A DNA stretch of 64,000 nucleotides from Rhopalosiphum padi (taxonomy: Eukaryota > Arthropoda > Insecta > Hemiptera > Aphididae). A program made the translations under genes and the position numbers. Shown here piece by piece: positions 1 to 13,800 of this stretch; within the stretch, counting starts at the first letter, position 1, and each line of letters starts with the position of its first letter. The stretch is from assembly GCF_020882245.1 (NCBI RefSeq), contig NC_083600.1, positions 4,030,001 through 4,094,000 of the forward strand. Reading direction: 5' to 3'. Below the pieces are notes generated by a model. That model was not told the DNA's origin and made no database searches. It saw only the letters and a program-made list of their open reading frames with translations.

Positions 1-2864
1 GATTTAAGTAATTTGACTTTTTCGATAATATTTTTTTTCATTTTACTACGAAATTTTATGGCTTCCGTAACAGCATATCGAAGACGGAGTAAATTATTTT
101 TTAAAAAAGTTCTTTGAACACCTGGAACAATATTTCCATTTGTACACTTGCGTCGACTAGCTGTTTCACGAAGTCGGTTTATATAATTTCTGAGTAAATG
201 ATTTGTACACTCTATTTTTTTTACATTCAAATCCGGTCCATATGGTTTAGTTAAATTTAAGTTCTTTATCACGCTACTATCACCATCTCCGATTAACTTG
301 TCATATATTAAGTTATGCATTGGAATACTCTCCTTGAATCCTTCCACTATTATACTTGATTCCATCGAAGTAGAGGTACTATCCCAATTCTTATAGCATA
401 TGTGAGACCTGGTTTGTTCATTCTGTTGGGAAGCTCGATGACAAATAATACAATATTTATTTTTTACGCCAACAAATAAACATTTTTTTGTATTCCATCC
501 AAATATGGAAGCGACACCAGATAAAGCATTATAATTGCTTTTATATGATCTCTTGGACCACGCACCATCAGCAATTACGGTTATTAACGGACGACCTTGT
601 TCATCTACGTCTCCGTTTTCAATTGCAATTTTCGATTCTTCTTGTCCAGCTTTTTTCATCTCTTCCAAACTTACATTAAATATATTTTGACTTACTTCCT
701 CGTGAATATTTTGATAAGTGGGAAATGACATACAATACATATCAAGTATACCGCAAAATTCTTCCAATTGGGAATACCCTTGTCCCGTGTTTAATACGGC
801 AGAGGTAACTGCTGTATTAATGTTGAATCCTTTTCGTTCAGGATCTTCCGAGTAAATATTTTCCAACGTACCACACATATTACATTTAAAAACAAATGTG
901 CTAAAAAACCCATTTTTTTTTTCATTTATAATTGTTAAGTTAGAAAATGTACAGTCAAACTTGTGTTGAATACTTTGAATGGCCTTGAATAAGTACGCTA
1001 TATCAACAATTCTTCTGCCTTGTAATATATATCTATTTCAAAAAAATATTATTATTATACGTCACGACGAGAATATTTCGCGCGTAGAGGCGAGTTAAAA
1101 TTGTGAGTGTAATATCAAAAAATTATTTTAAATTTAAAATCAATTCAAAACTTAAGTATAATTTATATAATTTACAAAATAATGTTTATATTTTTTAGAT
1201 TTTGTCAAAATTCTAACTTTAAACGACTAAAAAAATATATTGTGACTATAGATTTTTAATATTTTTAATTATCAGTATAAATAGCTCAAAAAAAGTACTT
1301 AGAATTTTGAGTTCTCTAAAAGTCTAAAGCACAAACTACTAACTACATACATTTTTTATACAAAACAACCCTCAAAGTTAAAATCGAAGCAAAAAAAAAA
1401 TGTGTAGTTATTGAAATAAAAACTAAAAAATATTGAACTTATATATATTCTAATAAATATTAAATACTTACTCTTCTGCGTTTTTTTCTTGTTTATCAGA
1501 TACTACTAATCTGTACGTAGAATGAAATATATTATTATTTATACGTGACATATCTGCGTCGTCCTTATTACTTCTAAATAATAATAGAAATATTAAAAAA
1601 AAAAGCTATGGTAGGAAAGTGGGTATCACTCTGTTCTATTATAGAAATGGAAAGAGCAGGTCACTATAATGGATGTGTTAAATTTGAATGCAAAGGCAGA
1701 TATCATTGTACATAAAAAATGATTCTGAACGGAGATGATTTATCAGTCTAGGATAATTAGTAGGATATATGATATTATTACCTATATTTAAATTGTAATA
1801 TTTCGTATTTTACGTGATTTCATAAAAAATTAAATTTCATAGGCTCATAAAATGTTTTCTATATTGACGTTATAATTTTTACAGTTATTTGAATAAAGGG
1901 TTTTTTAACCTTAGGTAAAAATTACAAAAATGTTATGAATTTTAAACTTCAAAATTCCTTGCAAGTTTTCGCGATTTTGACATATTTTGTAAACATTTGA
2001 AGTTTAAATATTTATAAACCAAAATTGTGACCAACGGTTTTTGATTTTTTTTACTATGATAAGTACAACGTATAATAAATCTTGTATTAAATTTTAAAAA
2101 ATTTTTGGATTGCCAAATTTTTTTTATCGCATTTCAAAAAAAAAAATCGAAAACTTCAATTGCCTATAAATACTCGTAGCTTAAAAAAGTCAAAATATTT
2201 TAAAAATTTAACCGTAAATAGTTAACGCTAAAATTTCAAGTATTTACAATGATTCGTTTTTCCGTTATTTTTTTAGGGTTTTCCTGACACTTTTGAAAGC
2301 TACTTTTTCTCTTTTGTTTTGACCTTCTAAGTACCAATTAGATTCATTTTCCTTTTAAAGAAGATCTGTAGTCAAAAATTAAAGCAGTATCATACTACTC
2401 CAAAACGTGATGGTGACAGACACACACAAAAAAACACATCATATCATTGTAAAATCAATATATTCATATTAATAAATATAAAAGAATAATTACAAATTAG
2501 TAATTACCTGCTATCAGTTTCATCATGAGTTTGGTCATCATTTTCATTTGAAACATTAGAATGATCCAAAATCTATTACAAAAAATAATGAATAATATAT
2601 TATATAATGGTATACCTATCAAGTGCGAACGCAGGAAACATTTCGAGGGGAGGGGAGTAAAAAAATTTATATAAATATTATACTATTCATTTGTAGGTCA
2701 GGTAATTTATATAAACAAAATAACTCGTAGATACCTACCTGAATATCGTTGTCCTCTAAAGTTTTAGAATTTTTAGACTGTAAATTTTTCAAATTGTGTC
2801 TTAATTTTTTCCGTGGTGCAGTCAATTTTGGACGCATCTTTTTACTATATCGCCAATCACTCAT
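1..2864 (-). CDS. Mutator-like (MULE) transposase domain protein, partial, runs off left edge
   Basis: Four exons are readable on the minus strand: 2864-2739, 2572-2508, 1573-1472 and 1032 to the window edge. All splice sites are GT-AG and the phases agree, giving about 440 residues so far. The N-terminal ~97 residues are basic, then acidic and low in complexity. The large last exon carries a CxxC pair (FKCNMCG), a first catalytic-type Asp in ADGAWSKRSYK, a second CxxC (CIICHRA) and a second Asp in LIGDGDSS. This arrangement matches the Mutator-like transposase domain common in insect proteins. The third acidic residue would lie left of the window. No stop or frameshift interrupts the ~344-codon last exon, so the gene may be active or domesticated. 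The start ATG at 2864 is the first Met of an open exon. A dispersed repeat sits in the third intron. The family is fairly sure; the exact N-terminus is inferred. Confidence 0.75.
1590..2450 (+). repeat. Dispersed repeat copy A, in a MULE-gene intron
   Basis: The segment around 1650-1740 (AGGTCACTATAATGGATGTG, then GATTCTGAACGGAGATG) recurs in diverged form at 51950-52035 (AGGTCACTGTAATGGATGTG, then GATTCTGAGCGGAGACG). Long A/T-rich sequence with poly-A and poly-T tracts follows in both copies. No coding potential was seen. Boundaries are approximate. Confidence 0.55.
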
Positions 2865-3165
2865 TTTTATAAACTTTTTATTATTTGCAAATGCATAAAA
2901 TCAACACAAACTGCACTGATGGTAATAACTTACTAATAGCATTGATTTTAAATACTAGTATTTATAATAAATGCAATTACTTTATATAATATAAAATATA
3001 AAATTAGTATTTCGAAGAAATTCGAATCGATAACAATAGATTTCATATCGCCCGGATGTGGGCGAACGGAATGATTACGTTCCATAGCATACGTACGCGC
3101 ATGCACAAGTCATCGTACGAATATTCGAAAAATATTTTTGTACATACACAACAATGAATAATTCT

Positions 3166-3474
3166 AATAAGCTGGCGAAAAATTAACATACTTCTAGTAA
3201 TCCTATTTTAATTTTGAAAAATTATTTGAACTTATTACCCTCTACTCTATGTTTTGTAGGAAATAGATTTTGGATATTTTGGATAATTTACGTAGTACGG
3301 TTCTAAATAACTAAATTAATTTTTCAAAATTAACATGCACTTTAATGTGCTAACAAAACAAAAAAATAAAAAAGTATTTCCTACAAAACATAGAGAAGAA
3401 GGTAACAAGTTCAAAACTTTTTTCAAAATTAAAATTGGACTACTAGAAGTCTATTTATTTTTCGCCAGCTTATT
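3166..3474. mobile_element. Palindromic MITE, ~100-bp terminal inverted repeats
   Basis: The left arm begins AATAAGCTGGCGAAAAAT at 3166. The reverse complement of the right end, closing at 3474, begins AATAAGCTGGCGAAAAAT. The arms match for about 100 bp, including the shared segment CTATGTTTTGTAGGAAATA, and enclose about 100 bp of unrelated sequence. There is no ORF. No clear target-site duplication could be assigned, so the superfamily is open. Confidence 0.8.
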
Positions 3475-5345
3475 GGTCTAAATGTATGAAAATTGTATTC
3501 GCTTAGAGCCGCCTTAAAAAAAAATTCTTAACCACATTATATCGATCGGTTAGTTTATACCACGGTAGATAATCTAGGTTAGGTTTAAACGATCATTTTT
3601 TATTTTGTAAACACCCCAATATTAAATAAACAAAAAATTTATTCGATTTTTTTGAGTTAAGATAGGCTTAATGGTGAACAGTGAACAACAAAACAGAACC
3701 ACTCTCTGTTTCTAAAAATTTTTGAGAAAAATATTATCCAAATTTTTTCAGTAATCTATAAGCTTCAAACAAATGTACATAACTTATATGTTATAATACC
3801 AAATGATACAATTTCAAAAACTATTGTTACATATTTTAGCAGTTATAAAATAACATTTTTGAATGACAACATACATTTTTAATTTCATAACAAAATATTT
3901 CAAATACTATAATATATAAAAATCAAGTTTTAAATGATTTAATGAATACTGAATAGATTGTTTATTGGGTTAAACTATCTATTAAAAGTATAAATGAGCA
4001 GAGTGAACATATTATGCTAGGTATTACTGACCACTCTACTCAACTAAAATAAACTTAAAATACATATAACTCCTAAAAAAATTTTGATTTTGAATAAATA
4101 AATTAAGTTTTTATAATGTTTTTAATTATATTATTTTTTATATAGATAGACCCAAAAGTTAAAATTATAAAAAAAAATATTTTCATCGACAATAAAATAT
4201 TTTTAAAATAATAAGTATTCTTCTTTAAATGATTCACTTAGTATATTGACATAGCTACATGTTTTTAAATAATAAATTTAATTCATTTTTATATTATATA
4301 TAATTTAAATTTTGACTTCTTTTATTATCTATAAAATTAATTTCAATTTTAAATCATTGTAATATATAATATTTTATTGATAAAATGATGGTTATAGAAC
4401 TGTATAGTTTTATTAGTTGCAAAGCATATATAAATATATTATTTTTAGTACTTGATGTTAGATAAAGATTTTAATAATAAAAAGTAAACTTTTTTTTTCA
4501 TGTTTGAATTGACGGCGTTGTGTGAACTGCTTTTGTATTACTTCCATGGCGTAATAAAAGTAAAAAGTAAACTATAGAACTGGTATTACTATCACTATTA
4601 TTATTTTTTTTTATGCATAAAGTAGGTATAGCACCAAACTTTATGATGAACATTATTTAAATTAATATTATGAATAAGACATTGTTTGTATTTTGTAATT
4701 ACACATTTTTTAAATTTTTTATTAATACTTGCACAAAATCTTATAAAAACTTTTTTTTTTGATAACTTAAAATGCACTTTTATTCACATACATATATTCC
4801 AACATTTATTAAAATTAGTAGTTAATTTTTGTGTTTAAAAACTGTCAGTATATCACAGTATCTAATAATTTCATTAAAGATAAGTAATATATTACTTATT
4901 TACAAACAAGATAAAATTAGACATTTTGTGCATATTTATTGAAAAAATGCAATATTTATGAAAATACTTCTACCACATTATACATGTATTTTTTATTGTA
5001 CACAAATATTTCTAAAAAATCTAATAAACAATATTTTCATCCTAATTTTTGATACACTGTAAAAAATAATTTAAAACATTTAATTATTAATTTTTAATAA
5101 TAAAGCTTTTATCACATAAAAATGGTGTAATCATTTGTATCACAAAAGTATACATATTTTCAGTGTGTATATTAATAATTTATCAATTACATTAGTTCAG
5201 AAAAGTCCAAAAGGTAAATATTTTTAATTAAATTTAAAATTATCAGTCTTGTTAAACCATATAAATATATGACCCAAACTCTACGGAATGTGGACTAAAA
5301 AAAATCATATATTTAATTTTGATCTAATTCTTCTTCTATCATATT
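3475..5345. other. AT-rich intergenic sequence / EXTL3 3' flank
   Basis: About 1.9 kb with no coding exon on either strand. The part next to 5346 should include the 3' UTR of the EXTL3 gene. Many short A and T runs are present and no structured element was recognised. Confidence 0.5.
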
Positions 5346-8300
5346 TCAAATAAATTTAAAACATTTTTGTTTGTCGTGTGGTATTCGAGTTTTAAAAAGA
5401 ATTGAATCAACTCGAAACTGCGTATTTAGAAGAGGTGTATATCCAAATATCTAAAACATAAAAATATTTAATAATACAAAATTGTGTTAATTAGGAATAT
5501 GTTTAAAAATTTAGTAGTATCATAACATTTTAAATTTGATGATAAAAAAAAATAATTTAAACTTCTTACCTCTGTAAAAAAGTTGATACATTTATGGCGT
5601 TCTAAAAAATGTGTTTCATCTTCAGAGAGTGAAACAGGACAACCTGGACAACGAAAAGTCCATCTAGATGTTACCTAAAATTAAATAATACGCATGTTAT
5701 TGTAATGTTAAAATATTTAATTAATCGCATAATTACCTTCACAGGAGGTTTGTTGGTGACATGAGATACCAAAAAATTCATTGCAATATCTTCACAGTTC
5801 ATATATTGGTCCACTTTATCACGTATAGCTTGAGGTAGCCAGTATGAATATAAATATAGATAATATTTATGCACAAATGCTGCGCCTGTTAAAACCATAG
5901 ACAATTCGCAGCTGTAATTTGAGTTATAAAGCCAACCACCATGATTAAGGTCTAATGCATGAAAACGTCCAGGAAAACCAACGACTCTATCACGCTGTTC
6001 TCTCCAAACCCTTAATAATATATCAGTATTGGCATTAAATAATAATTAAAAAATAAAATAATGAAAATGCAATTTACCTGAAACCAAACATAATTTCATC
6101 ATGCCTTAAATGAGCATCATCATCAACTGACAAGACAGCTTCAGTTTCGATTGCTTCATAAGGCAAAAATCTATTATTAAGACTATTTTTAGCTGCCTGA
6201 ATAACCTGAATCAATAAAATTTAAAGTAAATAAATCTCAAGCATACAAACAAAATTATTCATGCAACACTAACATGTATAGGTACACCAATTTCAGGCCA
6301 TCGTAAGTCTTCAAGTGGTGGTTTAGGAGAATTCCACACAACAAGTACTTTATTTAAATAAGGCAGACCATGTAAACGGCTAAGAGAATTCATAAGTACC
6401 TTACAAAAAATAAAAAAATAAAATAAACATCATAAAATTAAAGAATATAAATAACAAAATAATACTTGATCACGTTCGTAAGTAAGTATAACTATTGTAA
6501 ATTGTTCTCGTGGGGAGTTTCCACCAAGACTTTGACAAAATTCTTTTCCTGCTCCGCCTGCACCATTGTTAATTGGTCGAAAACCTTTACCAGAACCTAA
6601 GTATAAGATAAAAAATGTAATAATGTATACAATTTTAATAAAAACCGCTGAAAAACATGTTTTACTGACCAATAAATTTTGCATCTGATGGAAGCAATGG
6701 ATCAAAAGGCGTATGGGGGTAAAGTTTAAACGGATCTCCCCAACTGTTCCATAGTTCATAACCTTGAACATTCATAATTGTATAATTTCTTTTAAAAACT
6801 GGAGAGTTAAAAGGTTGCTCTAAGGGACCTAAACTTTCTTCGGGTTCAGCATCCGGTATAATTGGATCCATTTTAATCGGCTATATTTAAAATTATTTTT
6901 ATACATATATATTTTATATAATAATTTAATTAAAGAAAACTCACTTTAAAATGTTCATTGAATATACTTGGTGAAGGTGTATCAATTACTGGCAAGGGAG
7001 GTATACCAATTCTATTACGTATAACAGCAAGAGTTGTATCCAAAATAGCTTGAATAGTACCAAAATATTTTTCATAGAGCATTCTACCTTGTCGTCTCAT
7101 TAAGAGAATATCATTATCAGGTATAGTTCTCAACAACCAATGAAGTTCTGGAATTCTCTCCCCTGCTATGCATATAGCAGCTCTACACCAATCAATAACC
7201 TGAAATATATTTTTGTAAGATATTGCCATTTATTGTATACTAAGTATAGGCGTGTGCAGACTTCAGTTTTGGATAAAAAAAATAAACCGACCTATTTTAT
7301 AATTTGATTTAACATTGAATTAATTAAAAAAGAATTATCCTGTCATTGGGTAAACTATAAATTTACATAGAAAAAAAAAATTATCAAAATTTAACCTAAC
7401 TCATAAAAACATTGTTTAACAGTTTAATTTTAAGGAAATACAATTTACAGTAGTCCAAAATTATCAGAAATTGGCAGCCATATCTCAAAAATATAATATA
7501 CTACAGGTAAACCTTTTACTCCTTCTGCTGCTTTCATGCACACGTCTATGATAAATATTGAATAATGATTTTACTTCATCAAAAGGTAATCCAATTCTGT
7601 CATATTCTAAAAATACAGGAACAGCACCAAATTTAAGTGATTCAAAAATACGGGTTTGCATCATTACTGTAGATATCATGTCATTATCTAAAGGTGCTGG
7701 AATCAATGTAAAAGTTGACTGAGAAATAAAAACTTTACGTTTAGTTTCATCACCACACAAACACCAATCAGTGATATTACTCTCAACTCTTTGATTCTCA
7801 CAATCAGTTATTATGTAAAACTGATCAACAGTTGTTTGAGTTATAAACTTTTGTAACATATCAACTAAAAAAAAAAAATTGATTATTAACATTTAATATA
7901 AGTCTAGTTTAATATTTCTAAATTACCAAAATTTTGTTGTCGTTTGGTAGTGTTAATATTTTTATATCCTTCAAAAGATAACAAATATTTTCTTCTAGCT
8001 GGTAACATGTATGGAGAATCCATCCATACTTCTCCACCGGGTGGTCCAAAACTAACAGGCAAAATTATATCATGACCAGGACGAAAATTCTTTTCATTCC
8101 AAACAGACTGAGCAAGTATGGCACGCCCAAAATCAATATTTTGATCAAAATTTGGTTTGTTATAGATATTTTTACTTAAATAAAATAATATATGATTTCT
8201 ACCATCACCGCCCCAAAAAGAAAGACGATCTAAATGAGTTATGTTAATAAAATTATGAGTTTCACCAATTAAAGCTACATACACACAGGCGTTATTTGAA

Positions 8301-9746
8301 CTGTTTGTAAAATGTGGGTTATAGCGTAAAACTTGAAAAACAATTTTATTCAATGACGTAGAAACTAATTCAGGTAATTCTTCAGGGAGATAAAAATAAA
8401 ATGGGAATCCTGATGTTAATGAGCAGCGAGAATAATCAAAACAATTTTTCATATTACGACATGTATAATGTGTGTTTACAGATAAAGGTATAAATGAAGG
8501 AGGATTTTGTGGTAATATAGTTCTTGGTGGGGCAAGGTTAGGAGAATTCTGTATAATAGCTTCATTTTCTGCAACTTGAGCCTAAAATAAAATAAAATAA
8601 TAAACTGTCAAACCTATATTTCTATAGAAATTAATTGCGTCATATTAACTTGTTTCACAGAAATTTTTAATTTTTCTAATTCTGCTTCTTGCCGTACAAG
8701 TTCTGCTTTAGAATCCTCAATTTTTTTATGGTTAAGAGCAAGTTCACTAAGAAGTTTTTGCCGTTTTCCTTCAATATTTCTTAGTTCATTATTTACAGAA
8801 TCTAAAAAAGCATTAAGAACATTATAAAAATTAAAATGTATCCTTGTAACCTTGCTGTTGATACATATATATTATATATGTTATAATTAGAGTGTTGAAT
8901 AAGTTAGTTTATGAAATATGTATATTGTATACACTTATACAAATTATTTCATACATTCTCATTTATCATACCAATAATATATTAAATTGTACAATATTGC
9001 TTTTTTACTGTCCAATATTATAATAGATCAGATAAGATTTTATAACTACCTAATTTATGCAGGTTATATTACAGAAGTTTTAAAAAAAACTCTACTCTAG
9101 TTCAAAGTTTATGGCATGTTCAGAAATGTATTAACAATACTACAGTAGTAAGTGGTTTGAATATAAAAATGAAAAAAATCTGATTCAATTGTTTAATCAC
9201 TTGGAATTAGTCAGATTTTTTTTTTAGAGTACTTGCAAATATATTATTATATATTATTAGCTAGTTAATAGTATTTTTCCATATATTATTATATACTTTA
9301 ACTAACTTTTGTAGGTAATTCATAAATTATCTAATTATTTCATAAAATAACATTATTAAACGTTCAAACTATAACATATACATAAATAATAATAATAAAT
9401 GTATATTTTAATATCATATTAGGTAGGTATAAAAAATATAAAATATAAATTTAATTACTTTTTATTCTAATTAATTCAGCTATTCTATGTTTCAAGTCGG
9501 TAGCTCTAAAAACACCGTAGTCCCCGTGAACTTCCAGTTTTGAATGTGTGTTATAAGAATTTTCAAATCCATCTTTTTCTTCCTGAAATGTAGATAGACA
9601 TAGAAATGTCAATAACTTAATTTAGTTGAACGTTTACTTACCTTTGAAAGATAATAATGACCGATCAATGGCGCAATAATTAACAAGACCAGGATGGTAA
9701 ACAGTAGACGCGATTTAAATTTAAAAGTAGACAGACAGAGAAACAT
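5346..9746 (-). CDS. EXTL3/botv: Exostosin-like 3 (botv-type) heparan sulphate N-acetylglucosaminyltransferase
   Basis: Type II Golgi/ER glycosyltransferase that adds GlcNAc in heparan sulphate chain initiation and elongation. Thirteen exons: 9746-9642, 9582-9459, 8801-8650, 8581-7927, 7864-7575, 7199-6945, 6880-6670, 6596-6466, 6399-6274, 6205-6078, 6010-5737, 5674-5570, 5450-5346. They sum to 886 codons plus stop, close to animal EXTL3 length. A signal-anchor segment lies at residues ~14-33 and a charged coiled-coil region at ~68-130. The exostosin (GT47) domain follows at ~160-490, with FGAVPVFLEYDRIGLPFDE then VIDWCRAA across the exon 5/6 junction. The GT64 domain spans ~628-875, with EQFTIVILTYER and the DxD-type metal site LSVDDDAH at ~711-713. 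The C-terminal CPGCPVSLSEDE segment is also EXTL3-like. All splice sites are GT-AG. The ATG is followed directly by the membrane anchor. No damage was seen. Confidence 0.93.
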
Positions 9747-10206
9747 TAAGCAGTTTGATCAGACAATTTATTATATATAGTAAAAATGATAATATCAATA
9801 ATTACAATTAATGAGAATATGGGCATAACACAAATAATAAAAATAAATCAGGCATTTTTATAACAGCACACTGTAGATATTAAACAACAATTTTGAATAA
9901 ATAAAAATCAATTTTAGTTTAAAATGTATAGAATTAAGCATAATGCATATGCCATATGATAAAAAAAATTTGAATTCACAATTCTGTTATCAAATATTAT
10001 CCAATGTGATTGCTGATTATGATAATGTAAATATGGGTATAGTAACTTACCTTTGTTGAAACACCATGATTTAAGATGGTTTTAAATTTTCGTGAAATAA
10101 ACAATAGAAATAACTATAATGAAAAATTAAAGAAATAAGAAGAAAATTTTTTTTTTCATGAACACTGAAAACAGTCACAAGTTACAACTTACGACACCAT
10201 TTTGTC
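9747..10206 (-). other. Probable 5' UTR exons of EXTL3
   Basis: A good acceptor at 9871-9872 (minus-strand ATATCTACAG) would make 9870-9747 the 5' UTR part of the first coding exon. A strong donor next to 10051 (minus-strand AAAG|GTAAGTTACT) suggests an upstream untranslated exon from about 10051 to 10206. Inference from splice signals only. Confidence 0.4.
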
Positions 10207-10898
10207 CGCTTAAAATTATGCTAGAATGAAATAAATAAAATTTAACTTTATAGCATGGTTTAAATCAAAATTTTTAATAATATATAGAATATAGAGTAAA
10301 GACTTAATAAATAATTTAGATAAAATAAAAAAAAAGTGGTTTTCGTTTGAAAAAAAATATTTGGAATTTCGTTACAGACCCCATGACATTCCTTAAATTG
10401 CATAAAATAAGATATTTAGAAATATGGTACCTAGGTACTTAAAAATTCCTCATATCAGAAAAGAATCATTAAAGGAAATAATGGTAGTGCTCAATGATCA
10501 TGCTTTCAAATAATCTCATTGTATTTACTAGTCTTGATTTAATTAAAGTCTACCTACTGTACCTTAGTTAATAACTGTATACCTATTGAATAATTCAAGC
10601 TAAACTAAATAAGTCGCAAACAATTAATTTTAATCTTTCACAAATTCAAAAATAAAACACAACTTATATTTGTTGTACTTATTATTTGTTTATTTTTATT
10701 TCTACAATTAAAAAACATCGTCATCTGGACTATTGGCTTACAAATATTTACATTAATTATAGACTATAGTTATTTACGACATGTGAAATATATAGATTCA
10801 TTTTAAAAATATTATTACAACATATTTATTAGATTCCAATGGTGGTTATTCTGGAACGTTGTTGTATAATTGGATTTTGAAGTTCATAATATTTATTA
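10207..10898. other. Intergenic, including peroxidase 3' UTR
   Basis: Contains no coding exon. TTTATT at 10689-10694 reads as AATAAA on the minus strand, about 205 nt downstream of the peroxidase stop codon, and is a plausible polyadenylation signal. The rest is AT-rich with no recognised element. Confidence 0.5.
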
Positions 10899-13800
10899 TC
10901 ACTTGAATTCTCTCCATGCTTCTAAATCTATTTTGAAGTGTTCATCACAATTCCATTTAATCGAAGAAAAACTATAATAAACATAATATAAATTATAATA
11001 TACATTAAAATATCATTAGGTACTTAATAATAACCAGTAGGTGTACTGATTTCGTTGAGTTATTTTATTAAATGTATTCAAGAATCAAGACAATAAAAAA
11101 TCTTTATAAAATAATAATATTTTATTTTGTACATAAATATTTTAAATATATCAGTATTACCTACTTAAGTTATGTACTATAATACAATAACTTTTAATAA
11201 TAATAAAATATTTTTTCCAGTATCAATATAAATAATAAAGGTTGTCAAGTTAATACCACTCTGCAGTACATGTAGAGTAGGTCACTTTTAGGGTTTATTA
11301 AATTTGACGTTGACTCCAAAAACCATACACTTTTGATAAAATACAGGACAAAACCGCACACGTTTGGTAGGTTAAAACCACTCACATTTAATAGGTTAAA
11401 ACCAAACAATTTTAAACATTGTCCTATCCAAAAACCGCACAGTTATAATTTCGACCACAAAACGGTCGATAAACAAAAAACGCATATATGTTTATGTATA
11501 ATTAATTATTTATTCTCATTATTCTCATAATTGAATATTTCATCAAATTTTTTTCATCGAAAATTTAAAATATTAACTTAAAAAAATGTAAAACTAAAAA
11601 TGTATTTAGTCAAAAATTTAAAATATTAATTTAAATAAAAATTAAAAACTTTCAAAGTTTGCTTGGCTGAAACTAACTGCCGAGGTTATTTAAAAACTTT
11701 ATATCGATCTCCGTCAAGTAAACATATTTCCAAAATTGAAACAAATGCTCCTAAAAGTAGATAGGCAACTTAAGTGGCATAATCTTATTTTCTCACTAAA
11801 TAGTGTGCGGTTTTAATCCACTCTATAAATGTGCGATAATTTGTTATAAAATAACCGATAATAGTTGTGCGATTTTTGTCTATCGACCTTTTTAGGGTCA
11901 AAATCAAAATTGTGTGGTTTTTGGATGCAACTAAATTTGAAAATTATATTATGTATCATAATTCGTAGGTATACGAAAAACGATTCCAAACGGAACCTAA
12001 TAGCTTATCTCAAAAACAACACAAACTATATTTTATTTTTTTTGGCATATATGTAATAGGTACTTAAATAAAATCATTTATTTTAATATTAATATGACGG
12101 TAGGTTGATATATTTTTTATATTATAATAGGTATGATAATACCTATAAATATTTCAAAATTAATCAAAATTTTTCGAAATTGTTGTTATACAATGAAAAA
12201 GGTAATATAAACATTTATTTTGGTGAAAATTTCAAGAATTACACCAAAAAAACAACATTTTGTCGAAAATTGGGTGTTCGTAAAAATTCATCTTTTGTCT
12301 TTTTTCCCGATTGTAAAAAAGTCTTAGGGAATTTTTTACTTTTGATCCCCAGAGGTCACAGTACCAGCATTTTGTTATCAAAAAACACACCTTTATATCT
12401 AAAAAATTTTATCGACAAAAGTAAACATTGTAATTTATTTTAAAGTCTTAAAATTATTAAATTATTTAATATTATTATTATTTAAAATAAATTATACATA
12501 CTCGTGTAAACTTTTAAAAATATCTAAAGGTAGAGTAATTAAATTAGTTGTAGCGCATATAATATGGCCTAAATTAATTTGTTTTATTGTTTTTAGTTGT
12601 TCTGAAAAATCAAAAAAATATTAAGTAGTTAAAATGAAAAAGTAATACAAGCAATAGAAATAAAATACCTTGTGTGAAACTACCAGGTTGTCCTTGTACA
12701 TCGTAAAAGAAGCGATCACCATACCTATATCTAAAAAAGCTATCAGATAATATGCATCTAGTGGTAGGTCCAACCATGGATCCTTCTTCTGGCATCTCAA
12801 GTAATGCTCCGACATGTAAGTCTATGTCGTTTACCGTTGCATAAAGTGTTTTTAATATTTGTACTGCCTATAATAAAATAAATTATCATAATTTATTTTT
12901 ATATTTTATACTTGTGAATCGTAAAATTAACCTTAAAAGGTATTAAATCTAATAAATCATCAAACGAATTGGCCCGTGATATTCCACAAATAGTTCTGAC
13001 TTCATTATATACTGGTAAACCGACATCTCGGCCTCGCTGTATATCAATTGATAATAAATCTTGGCCAGTAATGTCCGGCAAATTAAAGCGAAAGAGGAAA
13101 TTCGAAATCTAAAGATAATTAAAGCAATTATTAAATTATTAAAAAAGACATTTCTATATTTTATTAAATAAATGCAATTATTATATATAAACAAAAATCT
13201 AACCAATTGGTTATATGATGGTTGATATTCACGACCTGGAGTTTCAACAAGTCCTCTCGTTAACCAGTCAACATTTTTTCCCATGGGTAACAAATCAGGT
13301 CTATCCATCCAATCTGTTAAATTAACTTGAAATGCAACTTTGTACATTTTATCTATAAAGCTAAGAAAATATGTAAAAACATATAAGTACAATTTTTATA
13401 ACCATGAGCAATTTTACGCAATTTACATTATTAAACATTTATATAAATACTGTACAGTTAATTAGTCTTAATTGTTTGAACATGTCATTGTGTATATAAA
13501 ATAATAATTTAAGTATTAGGTTATAATGGAATTGTTCAAGCCTATAATTTTTTTTTGTATTCTCCCACGCGCACACATACAACACACACAAATTCATAAA
13601 TATTATGCCACTGTTCCGTTCTATTAGACTTTAAAACGTCTCTGAAATAACATAATACATACCATAATTACTAAAAATTATATTAGCCATTAGGAAAAAG
13701 GATCTTTAAAATAAATTAGATACCTATTCACTTTTGAATTTACAAAAAATTAAATTTTTAGTTAGGCACTTATTAGTATAATAATAATGTAATATCTGAT

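Noticed and set aside
7485..7574. Extension of the EXTL3 exon down to 7485
   Set aside because: The conserved LPFDE-VIDW junction shows the donor is at 7574; the rest of the open frame is intron.
12105..12443. 112-codon plus-strand ORF
   Set aside because: Lies inside a peroxidase intron and has the Asn/Lys/Phe/Tyr composition of AT-rich non-coding DNA.
12492..12501. Peroxidase stop codon at 12492
   Set aside because: It lies just inside a strong GTATGT donor, and a well-matched final exon (10971-10899) restores the family C-terminus; kept only as a possible isoform.
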